Part shown: piece by piece, positions 8,901 through 17,593 of the stretch
Position numbering within the stretch: the first letter of the stretch is position 1
How the letters are laid out: the number at the start of each line of letters is the position of its first letter
From: Streptomyces alfalfae
Lineage (GTDB): Bacteria; Actinomycetota; Actinomycetes; Streptomycetales; Streptomycetaceae
Length of the DNA stretch: 64,000 nt
Direction of reading: 5' to 3'
Assembly: GCF_004127445.1 (NCBI RefSeq)
Contig: NZ_QEXM01000020.1
Coordinates: 144,670-208,669, forward strand
Made by a program: the position numbers and the translations under genes
Notes under the pieces: model-generated
Told to the model about the DNA's origin: nothing
What the model saw: only the letters and a program-made list of their open reading frames with translations
Database searches by the model: none

Positions 8901-11900
8901 TGCGGCCGGCCCGCGGCGACCCGGGCGAGTCCGTCGAGGACGTCCTGCCGGGTACGGGCGAACAGCGCCACCCGGTGGTTGTGGTGGGTGCGCCTGGTCG
9001 CGAGGGTGTAGGCGAGGTCGGAGACGCGCAGTCCCGCGTCGCGCTCGACGTGGTTGGACAGCTCACGGCAGGTGTCGGCCAGCGCGCCCGGTGTACGCGC
9101 CGAGACGGTCACGAGCTGCGTCCGCTCGTCGGCGGCGGCCTCGGCCCCGCTCGGGGCGGCGTGGCGTCCCCGGTCGCCCGCGAGGAAGGGGTGGGGTGCG
9201 ACGGGGTGGCCCGCGGTGTACAGGGCGCCGAGCGAGCCGAGCAGGACCGCGGCCTCGTCGGCGCCGCGCCGCAGCGAGGGCAGGGTGGCCGCAGCGGGCA
9301 GGATCTCCGAGACCGACTTGAGCAGGACGGGGTGGGGGCTGACCTCGATCACCGCGTCGATGTCGTGGTCCCGCAGGGTGGTCAGGGCGTCGACCATCCG
9401 GATCTCCCGGCGCAGGTTGTCCGCCCAGTAGTCGGGGCCCAGCTCCGCGCCGTCGACGCGCTCGCCGGTGACCGTCGAGATCATCGGGATGCGCGTGGTG
9501 CGGGGCGCGATGTCCGCCAGTTCGGCCTTGAGCGGGGCGAGGACGTGGTCGACCAGGGGTGAGTGCGGGGCGTGGCCCATGCGCACCCGGTGGTGGGTGA
9601 CGCCCTCGTCGGTCAGCCGCTGGACGAGGTCGTCGATCTCCTGCGGTGTGCCGGTCACCAGGGTGGAGTGCAGGCCGTTGCGGCCGGAGACGGTGAGCTG
9701 TCCTGTCAGGTGCCGCTCGGCCTCGTCCGCGCCGGTCATGACGACGATGCCCTCGCCGCGCCCCACGGCGAGCTGCTGGAGGAGCCGGCCGTGGTGGGCG
9801 GCGAGACGCGAGGCGTCGTCGAAGTCGAGGGCTCCCGCGATGTGGGACGCGGCGAACTCGCCGACGCTCTGCCCCACGACGACGTCCGGTTCGACCCCCA
9901 GCGCGCGCCAGGTGTCGGCCAGCGCCACCTGGAGGGAGAACAGCAGCGGCTGGAAGACGTCCATGTCGTCGATGCGCCCATCGGGCGCCAGCAGCTGCTC
10001 GACGAGCGAGAAGCCGAGCAGCTCCCGCATCCGCCGGTCGGAGCGCATCAGGGAGCGGCGGAACACGGGCATTCCGGCGAGCAGGCGCCGGCCCATGCCC
10101 GCCCACTGCGAGCCGTTGCCCGAGAACAGGAACGCCACCCGCGGCTTGCGCGCGCCCCGCTCCCCCACGCTCAGCCCGGCGGCGCTCGCACCGCTGCCGA
10201 ACGCGTCGAGCTGCGCCCTGAGTTCGGTCATGCCGGACGCGGCGGCGGCGAGCCGGAACGCGCCGTCACCGGGCGAGCGGCGGCAGAGCGCCCGCAGGTC
10301 GCTCTCGTCACGCAGCGCCGCGGCCCGCTCGGCGAGCGCCTCGCGGGAGTCCGCGGCGAGGAGCAGCAGCGAGCTCTCGGGGCGCGGCAGCTCCTCGACG
10401 GCGACGTGGCAGATCGCGCCGCCGAAGCCGAAGGAGCTGACGCCGCCGCGGCGCGCGTCGGACCGGCGCGGCCACGGCGTCAGCCGGTCCTGGACGGTGA
10501 GGCGGTACTCGTCGAACATGATCTGCGGGTTCGGGGCGGTGTAGTGCAGGCTCGGCGGCAGCACGCCGTTGCGCATCGAGAGGGCGAGCTTGACCAGGCC
10601 GACGATGCCGGCCGCCGCCTCCAGGTGCCCGACGTTGGACTTGACGGAGCCGAGGCGCAGCGGTTCCGCGCGGTCGCCGCCGAGGACCGCCCCGATGGCG
10701 TTGGCCTCGATGGGGTCGCCGAGGGGGGTGGCGGAGCCGTGGCACTCGATGTAGTCCACCAGGTGCGGGTCGATGCCGGCCCGCTGGTAGGCGGTGCGCA
10801 GCATCTTCTCCTGCGCCTGGGGATTCGGCGCGGTCATGCCGTTGCTCAGGCCGTCGTTGTGGGAGGAGCTGCCCTTGATCAGGCAGTACACCGGCAGGTC
10901 GCGTTCGAGGGCGACACTCAGCGGGGCGAGCACGACGACGCCGGCGCCCTCACCGCGCACGTAGCCGTCGGCGCGGGCGTCGAAGGACTTGCAGCGGCCG
11001 TCGGGGGCGAGCGCGCCCATGGCGTCCATGGCGGTGTAGTAGTCGGAGACGAAGCTCAGATTGACGCCGCCGGCGAGGACCAGGTCGCTCTCGCCGAGCC
11101 AGATCGACTGGCACCCCACGTGTACGGAGACCAGTGATCCGGCGCAGGCGGCGTCGATGGCCATGCTCGGGCCCTGCAGTCCGAGGATGTAGGAGACGCG
11201 GTTGGCGATGATGCCGTCGTGCATCCCGGTGGCGGTGTGCGGGGTGATCTGGCTGTCCGGGCCGCGGTAGTGCGCGAGGGCGGCGTAGTCGCCCCAGCAG
11301 GAGGCCATGAACACGCCGGTGTCGCTGCCGACGAGGCTGTGCGGCGCGACCCCCGCGTCTTCGAGTGCCTCCCAGGCCAGTTCGAGGATCAGGCGCTGCT
11401 GCGGGTCCATCTGGACGGCCTCGCGCGGTGAGATGCCGAAGAAGAGCGGATCGAACTGGTCGATGCCGTCGATGAACCCGCCCCAGCGCACCCGGTCGTT
11501 CAGGAGCTCGCGGCGCACGGCGGGCACCGGTCCGACGGCGTCGCGTCCCTCGGACAGCAGCCGCCAGAACGCGGCGGGGTCGGGGCCGCCGGGGAAGCGG
11601 CAGCCGATGCCCACGACCGCCACGGGTTCGTGCGACGCCGTACGGCGGGGTCCGCTCGGGGCGGCGGCCTGCTCGGCCCGCGGGCCGTCGGCGAGCGCGC
11701 GGGCGAGCGCGTCGACGGTGGGGTACTGCCACATCCAGGTGACCGGAACTTTCCAGCCGAGGAATTCGGTCAACGAGGCGGCGAGAGTCGACAACTTCAG
11801 CGAATCCAGGCCATACCGCTGCATCGGTGTCGAGCGGTCCACGGCGTATCCGGACAGGTCCATCAAGTCGGCGACACGGGAAAGCAGGAACTCCGTTATG

Positions 11901-11935
11901 GCATGCGAATCTCGTACTGCGCGCGCTGGGGGCAT
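5900..11935 (-). CDS. Hybrid megasynthase ACP-KS-AT-AT-ACP-C
   Basis: This 2011-aa protein begins at an ATG preceded by GAGGAG. Domain order: ACP (about 10-85, Ser45 in GLDS), KS (about 103-515, intact Cys264-His399-His437), AT1 (about 598-890, Ser690 in GQSVGE, His791), an extra KS-AT type linker (about 938-1020), AT2 (about 1028-1330, Ser1120 in GHSLGE, His1223), ACP (about 1413-1485, Ser1446) and a condensation domain (from about 1560, HHIASDA at 1692-1698). AT1 has His715 where AT2 has Arg1145, the residue that binds the extender carboxylate. AT1 is therefore probably a loader for a non-carboxylated starter onto the first ACP, with AT2 supplying the extender. There is no KR, so a beta-keto amide should reach the PCP. 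There is no TE. Extender identity is not clear because AT2 reads RPVH instead of HAFH or YASH. Confidence 0.93.
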   Translation of the reverse strand: MPPARAVRDSHAITEFLLSRVADLMDLSGYAVDRSTPMQRYGLDSLKLSTLAASLTEFLGWKVPVTWMWQYPTVDALARALADGPRAEQAAAPSGPRRTASHEPVAVVGIGCRFPGGPDPAAFWRLLSEGRDAVGPVPAVRRELLNDRVRWGGFIDGIDQFDPLFFGISPREAVQMDPQQRLILELAWEALEDAGVAPHSLVGSDTGVFMASCWGDYAALAHYRGPDSQITPHTATGMHDGIIANRVSYILGLQGPSMAIDAACAGSLVSVHVGCQSIWLGESDLVLAGGVNLSFVSDYYTAMDAMGALAPDGRCKSFDARADGYVRGEGAGVVVLAPLSVALERDLPVYCLIKGSSSHNDGLSNGMTAPNPQAQEKMLRTAYQRAGIDPHLVDYIECHGSATPLGDPIEANAIGAVLGGDRAEPLRLGSVKSNVGHLEAAAGIVGLVKLALSMRNGVLPPSLHYTAPNPQIMFDEYRLTVQDRLTPWPRRSDARRGGVSSFGFGGAICHVAVEELPRPESSLLLLAADSREALAERAAALRDESDLRALCRRSPGDGAFRLAAAASGMTELRAQLDAFGSGASAAGLSVGERGARKPRVAFLFSGNGSQWAGMGRRLLAGMPVFRRSLMRSDRRMRELLGFSLVEQLLAPDGRIDDMDVFQPLLFSLQVALADTWRALGVEPDVVVGQSVGEFAASHIAGALDFDDASRLAAHHGRLLQQLAVGRGEGIVVMTGADEAERHLTGQLTVSGRNGLHSTLVTGTPQEIDDLVQRLTDEGVTHHRVRMGHAPHSPLVDHVLAPLKAELADIAPRTTRIPMISTVTGERVDGAELGPDYWADNLRREIRMVDALTTLRDHDIDAVIEVSPHPVLLKSVSEILPAAATLPSLRRGADEAAVLLGSLGALYTAGHPVAPHPFLAGDRGRHAAPSGAEAAADERTQLVTVSARTPGALADTCRELSNHVERDAGLRVSDLAYTLATRRTHHNHRVALFARTRQDVLDGLARVAAGRPHPDVMTGAVAGNGDRRVALVFSGGGTQWVGMGRELLRVHAGFRTWMTACDDAVRAAGGGSVLDRLAAPAEEARYEEMDLQQPVLFALQVSLAKVWLGLGVEPVAVVGHSLGEVAAACVAGSLSLGDAARVVVARSHLLERKAAAGAMISVDLPEAELLPRLAPYAEHAAVAVVNSPTSAAVSGSPKAVAALEADLLRDGISTRRIRVERPVHSPGMDPLLQPLRESIAGITPLTNTIPFRSTALADTVDPVADVEYWVHNLRNQVRFAETIGGLVDEGIGTFIEIGPHETLRGAVEEIAVTRGAQVHAVNSLRRQESDVRCLLGAVASLYVRGLPLTFDPLFGDDVEVVETPLVQWQKDRYWLDTEPRPQTAAAPAPAAVEPVAVAERVERQPARTAPAATSVRDVVLAELADGLGVPVSRFDENATLREFGLDSMLAIRLVNRMQALFGERVSPVVFLDGRTISAVVGHFVELTGGPPATAQTQQAPAPAREPRAAAEPAPGRRPTHPFLDDLSDLDAEELLEELAARGLIDPTDAPAADQLRADGLGLELAPTSHGQASLWFMQMVSPDAVPYNFMVAARIRAAVDEKALERAVAAVMRRHPALRTLFVEAGGRPYQVILEEPVYEFAVVDSTELDDEEAREELAELGHAPLDIDNGPLVRVVLMNRGPEDHYLLVLVHHIASDAASADVMIRELQEFYEGADPADGTPPAPYTEFVEWERQWLSGPAADAALDWWTRRLADPPAHLDLSAKERPPGVTYEGRDLTFRWSAEESRLLREFAVREGVSISTVVLAGFFATLNRATGAEDSVLATAIAQRAEPGWESAVGYYLNTVLVRAKPAGDRCFRDLLGEVHAFSLGLLEHMNYPLDLLAASLKPPRAEGRSPWFDVVVNWLSSDAFPRSVKLFHGVGDTITPQSALPLEPLQVRRHLAKFDLEISMADIDGEVAGHIQYKPSYLERQTVTDLLALYRTVLFDSIAHPDLALKDIAPAGRPEGTDQ

Positions 11936-12777
11936 TTCGGCTCCTCGGCAGGGCGGATCGAATGGGCCGGTGCGGTGCGTGGCCGGCTGCTTTATGGCTC
12001 GGGGAATCCGCCGCCCTGTTCGGGAGCGGCGGATCGGGTGAATGCGGCGCACCGGCGGCCGTGCTGGAGGCGTGCTGGCCGGGGCCGGTGACGGCAATGG
12101 GTACGGGCCGGCGCACAGGCGGCCGACGTTCGGAATGGCTCAGGACACGGAAGCTTCGCTTCTACGCGTCGAGTGCGGCGATGGCGATGGCCCGAGGGGC
12201 ACCCCGGGTCAGAGGCGGAGGGACCCGTGACGTGCTGGGCGGAGCGTGCCGTCCCGGACGGGAAGGCATGTCTGAAGAGAAACTGGTACCCGCACCGCGG
12301 TCCGACCCCCGTTAAGTCGTCCTGGCTGAATCGGACACGCAATCCGATTCAGGATCACTCCCGGCGGTCCGGCCGCCGGCGTACATCGTGCGTTTTCCTG
12401 GGCGATTCACTGTGCCGGTCGGGAATTACGTGGTCCGACGTGGAACGTAGCACCGGGTACTCGCCCGACCGACGGACTGCACACTGCCACTCTGTGAATG
12501 GTGGAACAAGAGTGCCCCGTGGGCCGGATGATGCACTGGCGTGAAATGAACCCCCGGTGACCGGTTCGCCCTCTTGCCGCGCAATGGCTTTGATGCGGTA
12601 TGGCCGTCATGGTGCGCAAGGGGCGGAAGGGCCCGTCTGGACAGCGGGTCGAACGGCGTTGCAAGCTCTCGCCATGAAAATCTTGAACCACGGTCAGGCG
12701 CCGGCCGAGGCCCGCACCGCTGGAGGAATGAGCACCCGATCAGGGCCCGGCCGAAGCGAGTTCACCGGGGGGCCCGC
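11936..12777. promoter_or_regulatory. Divergent control region between megasynthase and exporter
   Basis: This 842-bp stretch separates the two divergent starts. I see no convincing gene in it. It is less G+C rich than its surroundings around 12330-12560, as expected for promoters. It holds a perfect 10-bp inverted repeat at 12326-12352 and a small palindrome CCGGTGACCGG near 12555. Promoter hexamers could not be assigned with confidence. Confidence 0.6.
12326..12352. promoter_or_regulatory. Perfect inverted repeat, candidate operator
   Basis: CTGAATCGGA (12326-12335) is exactly mirrored at 12343-12352 across a 7-nt spacer. The 27-bp size and the position between divergent biosynthetic and export genes fit a dimeric repressor site. 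No T-tract follows, so it is less likely to be a terminator. No regulator gene is visible in the cluster. Confidence 0.5.
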
Positions 12778-14157
12778 GTGACCGGTACCGAGGTGATGTC
12801 CCGGCAGCGGCCGGGCCTCGCGCTGGGGGTGCTCGCCGGGGCGCTCGCCCTGGACGTGAGCGGTCTCGCGGTGCTCAACGCCGCGCTGCCCTCCGTGGGC
12901 GACCGGTTCGACATGGCCGACTCCACGCTCCAGTGGGTCATGATCGCCTACGCCGTCACGTTCGCCGGCTTCCTGCTGGTGGGCGGCCGCCTGGCCGATG
13001 TGTTCGGCCGCCGCAGGGTGTTCGAGGCCGGTGTCGCGCTGTTCACGGTGGCCGCGCTGGCCGGGGCGCTGGCCCCGGACACCGGGGTGCTGCTCGGCGC
13101 GCGGGCGGTCCAGGGCATCGGCGCAGCCCTGTCGGGGCCTGCCGCGCTGGCGCTGCTGACCGAGGTGTTCCCGGCCGGTCCCGCGCGGAACCGGGCCCTG
13201 AGCGTGTACGCGGCGGTCGGCGCCGCGAGCTTCAGCGGCGGGGTGCTCCTCGGCGGTGTGCTGACCCAGTTCTTCGGCTGGCGCTCCGTGCTGTGGTTCT
13301 CGGTGCTCCTCGGCCTCGCCGTGCTGGCGGCGACGCGCGCCGGGCTGCCCGACGGGGCCGGGCGCGGCGGCGGGCTCGACCTGCCGGGCGCGATATCGGG
13401 CACCCTCGGCCTCACCCTGCTGGTCGTCGGCGCGAGCAGTCACGGGGCTCTGGCCTGGATCTCGCTCGCCGCCGCGGTGGCGTTCCTCCTGCTCTTCGTC
13501 GTACGCGAGCACCGCACCCCCGACCCGGTCCTCCCGCTCGGCCTCTTCCGCGTCTCCTCGGTGCGCTCCGCGAGCCTCGCGGCGTTCCTCCAGTACATGG
13601 GCTCGGTCGGGCAGCTCTTCTTCGCGCCGCTGTATCTGCAGGACATGCTGGACTACTCCCCGCTGGAGTCCGGCCTCGCCCTGGTGCCGATGTCGGCGGG
13701 CGTCTTCCTCACCGCCAACTTCGCCACCGGCCGCCTGCTGGCCAGGTACACGCCGCGCACGCTGATGGTCGTCGGGCTCGTCCTGATCGGCGCGGGCACG
13801 GCGCTGTGGATGAGCACACCGCACGACGGCGACTACCTGCTGCACGTGCTGCCCGGCCTGCTGATCAGCGGCATCGGCCAGGGTCTGAACTTCCCCTCGA
13901 TGACGTCCGCCGCCCTCACCGGCGTCCCGCCGGAGGGCCACGCGGTCGCGGGCGCGGTGAACGTGGTGGCCCAGCAGATCGGCGCGAGCGTCGGCGTGGC
14001 GGTCATGGTCCTCGCCGCGGCGACCAGCGACGACACACTCGGCGGCTACCACATCGCGTATCTGGTGGGCGGCGCCGCGTGTCTGGTCGGAGCGGTGGTC
14101 ATCGCCACGACGGGCCGCGGGAAGGAGCCCGCCGGGGAGGGCCCGCTCGGGCAGTAG
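12778..14157 (+). CDS. MFS exporter, DHA2 (EmrB/QacA-like) family
   Basis: A 459-aa integral membrane protein with about 12-14 hydrophobic helices. The motif GGRLADVFGRRR between helices 2 and 3 is MFS motif A, and LDVSGLAVLNAALPSVG is the usual DHA2 N-terminal pattern. It should be a proton-driven efflux pump. It is divergent from the PKS-NRPS operon, which makes it the likely exporter and self-resistance gene for the product. The GTG at 12778 follows a GGGGGG run by five bases; an in-frame ATG at 12796 is an alternative. A strong hairpin follows the stop, so it is probably monocistronic. Confidence 0.9.
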   Translation: MTGTEVMSRQRPGLALGVLAGALALDVSGLAVLNAALPSVGDRFDMADSTLQWVMIAYAVTFAGFLLVGGRLADVFGRRRVFEAGVALFTVAALAGALAPDTGVLLGARAVQGIGAALSGPAALALLTEVFPAGPARNRALSVYAAVGAASFSGGVLLGGVLTQFFGWRSVLWFSVLLGLAVLAATRAGLPDGAGRGGGLDLPGAISGTLGLTLLVVGASSHGALAWISLAAAVAFLLLFVVREHRTPDPVLPLGLFRVSSVRSASLAAFLQYMGSVGQLFFAPLYLQDMLDYSPLESGLALVPMSAGVFLTANFATGRLLARYTPRTLMVVGLVLIGAGTALWMSTPHDGDYLLHVLPGLLISGIGQGLNFPSMTSAALTGVPPEGHAVAGAVNVVAQQIGASVGVAVMVLAAATSDDTLGGYHIAYLVGGAACLVGAVVIATTGRGKEPAGEGPLGQ

Positions 14158-14162
14158 AGCAC

Positions 14163-14207
14163 GCTCGGCCGGGCACGGGGCGGCGTCCTGCCCGGCCGGC
14201 CCGAGCG
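14163..14207 (+). terminator. Terminator after the MFS exporter
   Basis: The stem CGGCCGGGCA (14166-14175) pairs perfectly with 14189-14198 around a 13-nt loop. Outer bases can extend the stem with a small bulge. It starts a few bases after the exporter stop. Confidence 0.7.
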
Positions 14208-14543
14208 CGGGTCGGCACACGCGCTCGACCGTCGAACACGCCCTGGAACCTGTCCGGGTACGGAACGGGACGGACCGGAGCGACGCAGACGAACCGATCC
14301 TTCCCGCTCTCCGGCACCAGGCGGGAACCCCGCATTCCGACCCGAAACACCTACGCGTTCTTCACCACAAATCCATGGACTTACGCCCCAGTAAGCACAT
14401 ACCCGCAGGACAAAGGCATATGCCGTAAGCATCACTGCATCGACTGTTGCCAAATCCCTTACAGGCCCCCACCCGCTGTGCCAAAGTCATGAGCGGTCCC
14501 TACCGCCGAGCCGGTTCGCGCCGCCTCTCCACCGGAGCACCCC
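14208..14543. other. Intergenic region upstream of the PAS/PP2C gene
   Basis: No gene is seen here. The part from about 14335 to 14480 is markedly richer in A and T than the genome and probably carries the promoter of the phosphatase gene. No hexamers or operators could be named with confidence. Confidence 0.5.
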
Positions 14544-15953
14544 ATGCCGTCCCACGTCTTCGCGGATCACACCGCCGCCCAGCCGCCCGAGCGCGGCGCG
14601 GTCGACGCGCTGATCTCGCAGGCACGCCGCCTGCGCGGCGAGGTGGACGCCATGCGGCGCGAGACCGCGCCCGACGGGGGCGACCCGGCGGGACGCTGGC
14701 AGCGGGCGCTGTGCGACCTGGCGGTGCACCAGCTCAACGACCTCGACGCCCATCTCGCCCAGCTGCGGGACGGCCCGCCGTGCGTCGTGGGGGAACCCGC
14801 GGCGCCGGCCGGGACCGCGGAGCGGGACCCGCGGCGGGGCTCGCTCCTGAGCCGGGTCGGCAGCGCCGAGTGGGATCTCCTCACCGACGAGGCCACCTGG
14901 TCCGGCGAGCTCTACGAGATCCTGGGCCGCGACACGGCCGCCCCACCCCTCTCCCTGGACGAACTCCCCTCCCTCGTACACGCCGAGGACCAGCCCCGGC
15001 TCACCGCGATGGTCACGGACTGCCTCGTCGACGGAAAGCCGATCGACGGCGAGTTCCGCGTCCTGCGGCGGGGCGGCGGCGTCCGCCAGGTGCACATGAT
15101 GGGCGAGCCGGTCCTCGCCCCCGACGGCTCCACCGCCTCCATGTGGGCGGTCCTGCGGGACGTGAGCGAGCTGCGCCGCAGCAGGGTCGCCGTCCACGAG
15201 AGCCAGGACTCGCTGCGGCGTCCGCGCCACGGCGCGGAGACCGATCCCCGCCTCGCGGCCGCCCTCCAGGAAGCGGTCCTGCCGCCCTGGCGCGACACCC
15301 TGCGCTTCACCGCCGGCGGCCTGGACCTGGCCGCCGACCACCTCCCCTCCTCCACCGGCGCACCGATCGGCGGCGACTGGCACGACGCCCTCCAACTGCC
15401 GAACGGCGACGCCCTGTTGAGCGTCGGCGACCTCACAGGGCCCGGCGTCACCGGCGCCTCCGGCATGGCGATGCTGCTCGGCGCCCTGCGCGGCACGGCG
15501 GTCACCGGAGCGGGCCCCGCCCACCTCCTCGGCTGGCTGAACCAGCTCATGGAGGCCACCGCGCGGCCCGCCACCGGCAGCGCCGTCTGCTGCCGCTACG
15601 ACCCGGCGGCCCACCGCCTCACCTGGGCGCAGGCCGGGCACCCCGCCCCGCTGCTGTTCCGCGAAGGGGCGGGCCGCGCGCTGACGCCACCGGTCGGCGC
15701 ACCCCTCGGGTCCCCCTCCGGAGCCTCGTACGCGCAGGCCGACGTACAACTGCGCCCGGGTGACCTCCTGTTGCTCCGCACCGACGGTCTGGTCCCCCGG
15801 TGCGACCGGGACGCGGCCACGACCGAACTTCTCTCGATGGCACCCCGCTTCACCGGGGCGCTCAGCGCGCAGGACTGCGTGCGCGCCGTCATGGAGGCGT
15901 TCGACGAGGTGCCGCGTGAGGCCGACGCCTGTCTGCTGATGGCACGGGTGTGA
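14544..15953 (+). CDS. PAS-domain PP2C-type (SpoIIE/RsbU-like) phosphatase
   Basis: A 469-aa soluble protein with an N-terminal helical segment (about 15-80), a PAS fold (about 104-212) and a PPM/SpoIIE phosphatase domain (about 235-465). Metal-binding motifs are GGDWHD (Asp278), VGDLTGPG (Asp296) and a late RTDGLV. Such proteins dephosphorylate anti-anti-sigma factors and so release alternative sigma factors in Streptomyces stress and developmental networks. The PAS domain presumably senses redox state or a small ligand. No anti-sigma partner gene is adjacent. The ATG is preceded by GGAG at a good distance. It converges on the NsdA-like gene. Confidence 0.88.
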   Translation: MPSHVFADHTAAQPPERGAVDALISQARRLRGEVDAMRRETAPDGGDPAGRWQRALCDLAVHQLNDLDAHLAQLRDGPPCVVGEPAAPAGTAERDPRRGSLLSRVGSAEWDLLTDEATWSGELYEILGRDTAAPPLSLDELPSLVHAEDQPRLTAMVTDCLVDGKPIDGEFRVLRRGGGVRQVHMMGEPVLAPDGSTASMWAVLRDVSELRRSRVAVHESQDSLRRPRHGAETDPRLAAALQEAVLPPWRDTLRFTAGGLDLAADHLPSSTGAPIGGDWHDALQLPNGDALLSVGDLTGPGVTGASGMAMLLGALRGTAVTGAGPAHLLGWLNQLMEATARPATGSAVCCRYDPAAHRLTWAQAGHPAPLLFREGAGRALTPPVGAPLGSPSGASYAQADVQLRPGDLLLLRTDGLVPRCDRDAATTELLSMAPRFTGALSAQDCVRAVMEAFDEVPREADACLLMARV

Positions 15954-16036
15954 CCCGCGCCTGACGACACGGTCCGGCCGGTCGCCCTCGGTTCGGTGGT
16001 GAGGACGGGCTCGGGCCGGTGTTCAGGACGGGCGCG

Positions 16037-17530
16037 TCACGCCCTCGCCGTCCTGCCCCCCGCCTTGACCCCCTTCGGCAGCGCGAGCTTGATCTCCTCG
16101 CGCAGGTCCTGGATCTTCGGGTAGTCGGAGTACTGCGCGGTCAGCCGGAACATCTCGCGCAGCCGGTCCCAGGTGCGGTGGGAGGAGTTGGAGTTTATCG
16201 ACACCAGGGCCAGGCGTGCGTAGCGGTCGGCCTGCTCCGGGTCGTCGGCGATGAAGCAGGCGGAGGCCAGCGAGATGTAGTCGAAGATCTGCGAGCGGTC
16301 GCGGCCCTTGGCCCGCAGCTCGATGGCGAGTTTGGCGTGCCGCTGCGCGACGCTCGCCGCCGCCGGGTCGTGTTCGGCGAGCGTGCGGTAGGCCAGGGCC
16401 TGCATGCCGTGCAGGTCCGCCTCGTCGAACATCTGCATCCAGCTCGGCGGCTCCACGTCCCCCTTGTCGGAGACGAAGAGGTCCTCGGCGAGGCCGAGCG
16501 TGCGCCGCATGGCCTGGCCGCGCCCCATCGACGCCTGCGCCCAGGCCTCGATGGTGTACAGCATGGCCTTGGTGCGCGGCAGGGCCTCCTCACCGCCGCC
16601 GGACTTGGCCAGCTTCATCAGGTCCAGGGCGTCGTCCGGCTTGCCGAGGTGCACCATCTGGCGCGCGGCCCGCGACAGGGCCTCCCCGGCACGCGGCCGG
16701 TCCCCGCCCTCCCGCGCCGCGTGCGCCGCGATGACGAAGTACTTCTGCGCCGTGGGTTCGAGGCCGACGTCGTGCGACATCCAGCCGGCGAGGACGGCGA
16801 GGTTGGCGGCGACGCCCCACAGGCGTCGCTGGAGGTGGTCGGGGTGGCGGTAGGCGAGCATGCCGCCCACCTCGTTGAGCTGGCCCACCACGGCCTTGCG
16901 CTGGAGTCCGCCGCCGCGGGACGCGTCCCAGGCGCGGAACACCTCGACCGAGCGCTCCAGCTCCTCGATCTCCTGGGAGCCGATGGGAGCGGCCTCGTAG
17001 CGGTCGGCGGCTGCGGGGTCGACGTGCAGGGGGTCGTGGGTACGGGGGGCGTCGGCCGCGAGGGCCGGGTCGGCGTGCAGCCAGTCATGCATGGCGCTGC
17101 TGAGCGCGGAGCCTGCGGCAAGCGCAGCGCCCGCGCCCACCAAGCCGCGTCGGTTGAGCATGAGGTCCATTCCCGTGAATTCGGTGAGGACCGCGGCCGT
17201 CCGCTCGGGCGCCCACGGCACGCCGTCGGGGTGCTCCACACTCCCGTCGCCCTGCCGCTTCCCTGGGCGTCCCTGCCGGACCAGACCGAGATCCTCAGTG
17301 GTCACGACACGGCCGAGACGCTCGGTGAACAGGACCGCCAGCACCCGCGGCACCGGATCGCGGGGGATCTCCCCCGTGTCGATCCACCGCCGCACCCGCG
17401 AGGTGTCGGTGGCCAGCTGGGGATGGCCCATGGCCGCCGCCTGCCGGTTCACCAGCCTCGCGAGCTCACCCTTGGACCAGCCGGCCAGGGCGAACAGGTC
17501 CGAAAGGCGGGTGTTGGGTTGTCCGTTCAC
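16037..17530 (-). CDS. NsdA-like XRE/TPR regulator
   Basis: A 497-aa protein of the Streptomyces NsdA family, whose characterised members repress sporulation and antibiotic production. The N-terminus is a helix-turn-helix-like domain (about 8-75, LSDLFALAGWSKGELARLVN and TDTSRVRRWIDTGE). The rest, after residue 170, is helical and TPR-like. No transmembrane segment is certain; a small-residue stretch near 130-150 is weakly hydrophobic. S. coelicolor has several paralogues, so orthology with nsdA itself is not claimed. The upstream region contains phased CGCCAG repeats and a TGACAG inverted repeat, probably control elements. It is divergent from the APH-fold gene. Confidence 0.8.
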   Translation of the reverse strand: MNGQPNTRLSDLFALAGWSKGELARLVNRQAAAMGHPQLATDTSRVRRWIDTGEIPRDPVPRVLAVLFTERLGRVVTTEDLGLVRQGRPGKRQGDGSVEHPDGVPWAPERTAAVLTEFTGMDLMLNRRGLVGAGAALAAGSALSSAMHDWLHADPALAADAPRTHDPLHVDPAAADRYEAAPIGSQEIEELERSVEVFRAWDASRGGGLQRKAVVGQLNEVGGMLAYRHPDHLQRRLWGVAANLAVLAGWMSHDVGLEPTAQKYFVIAAHAAREGGDRPRAGEALSRAARQMVHLGKPDDALDLMKLAKSGGGEEALPRTKAMLYTIEAWAQASMGRGQAMRRTLGLAEDLFVSDKGDVEPPSWMQMFDEADLHGMQALAYRTLAEHDPAAASVAQRHAKLAIELRAKGRDRSQIFDYISLASACFIADDPEQADRYARLALVSINSNSSHRTWDRLREMFRLTAQYSDYPKIQDLREEIKLALPKGVKAGGRTARA

Positions 17531-17558
17531 GTCAAGCCCCCAGGTTCTCGGCTGAGTT

Positions 17559-17577
17559 GACAGTAACCGCCTGTCAG
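17559..17577. promoter_or_regulatory. Inverted repeat upstream of the NsdA-like gene
   Basis: TGACAG (17559-17564) is mirrored by CTGTCA (17572-17577) across 7 nt. It lies 29-47 bp before the NsdA-like start, where a repressor could block transcription or a promoter could lie. Confidence 0.4.
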
Positions 17578-17593
17578 TTGCTGAGCGACTATT

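Noticed and set aside
12728..12781. A 17-codon ORF ending in a GTGA overlap with the exporter start, possible leader peptide
   Set aside because: GGAGG is only one base from its ATG, too close for initiation, and the peptide shows no run of regulatory codons.
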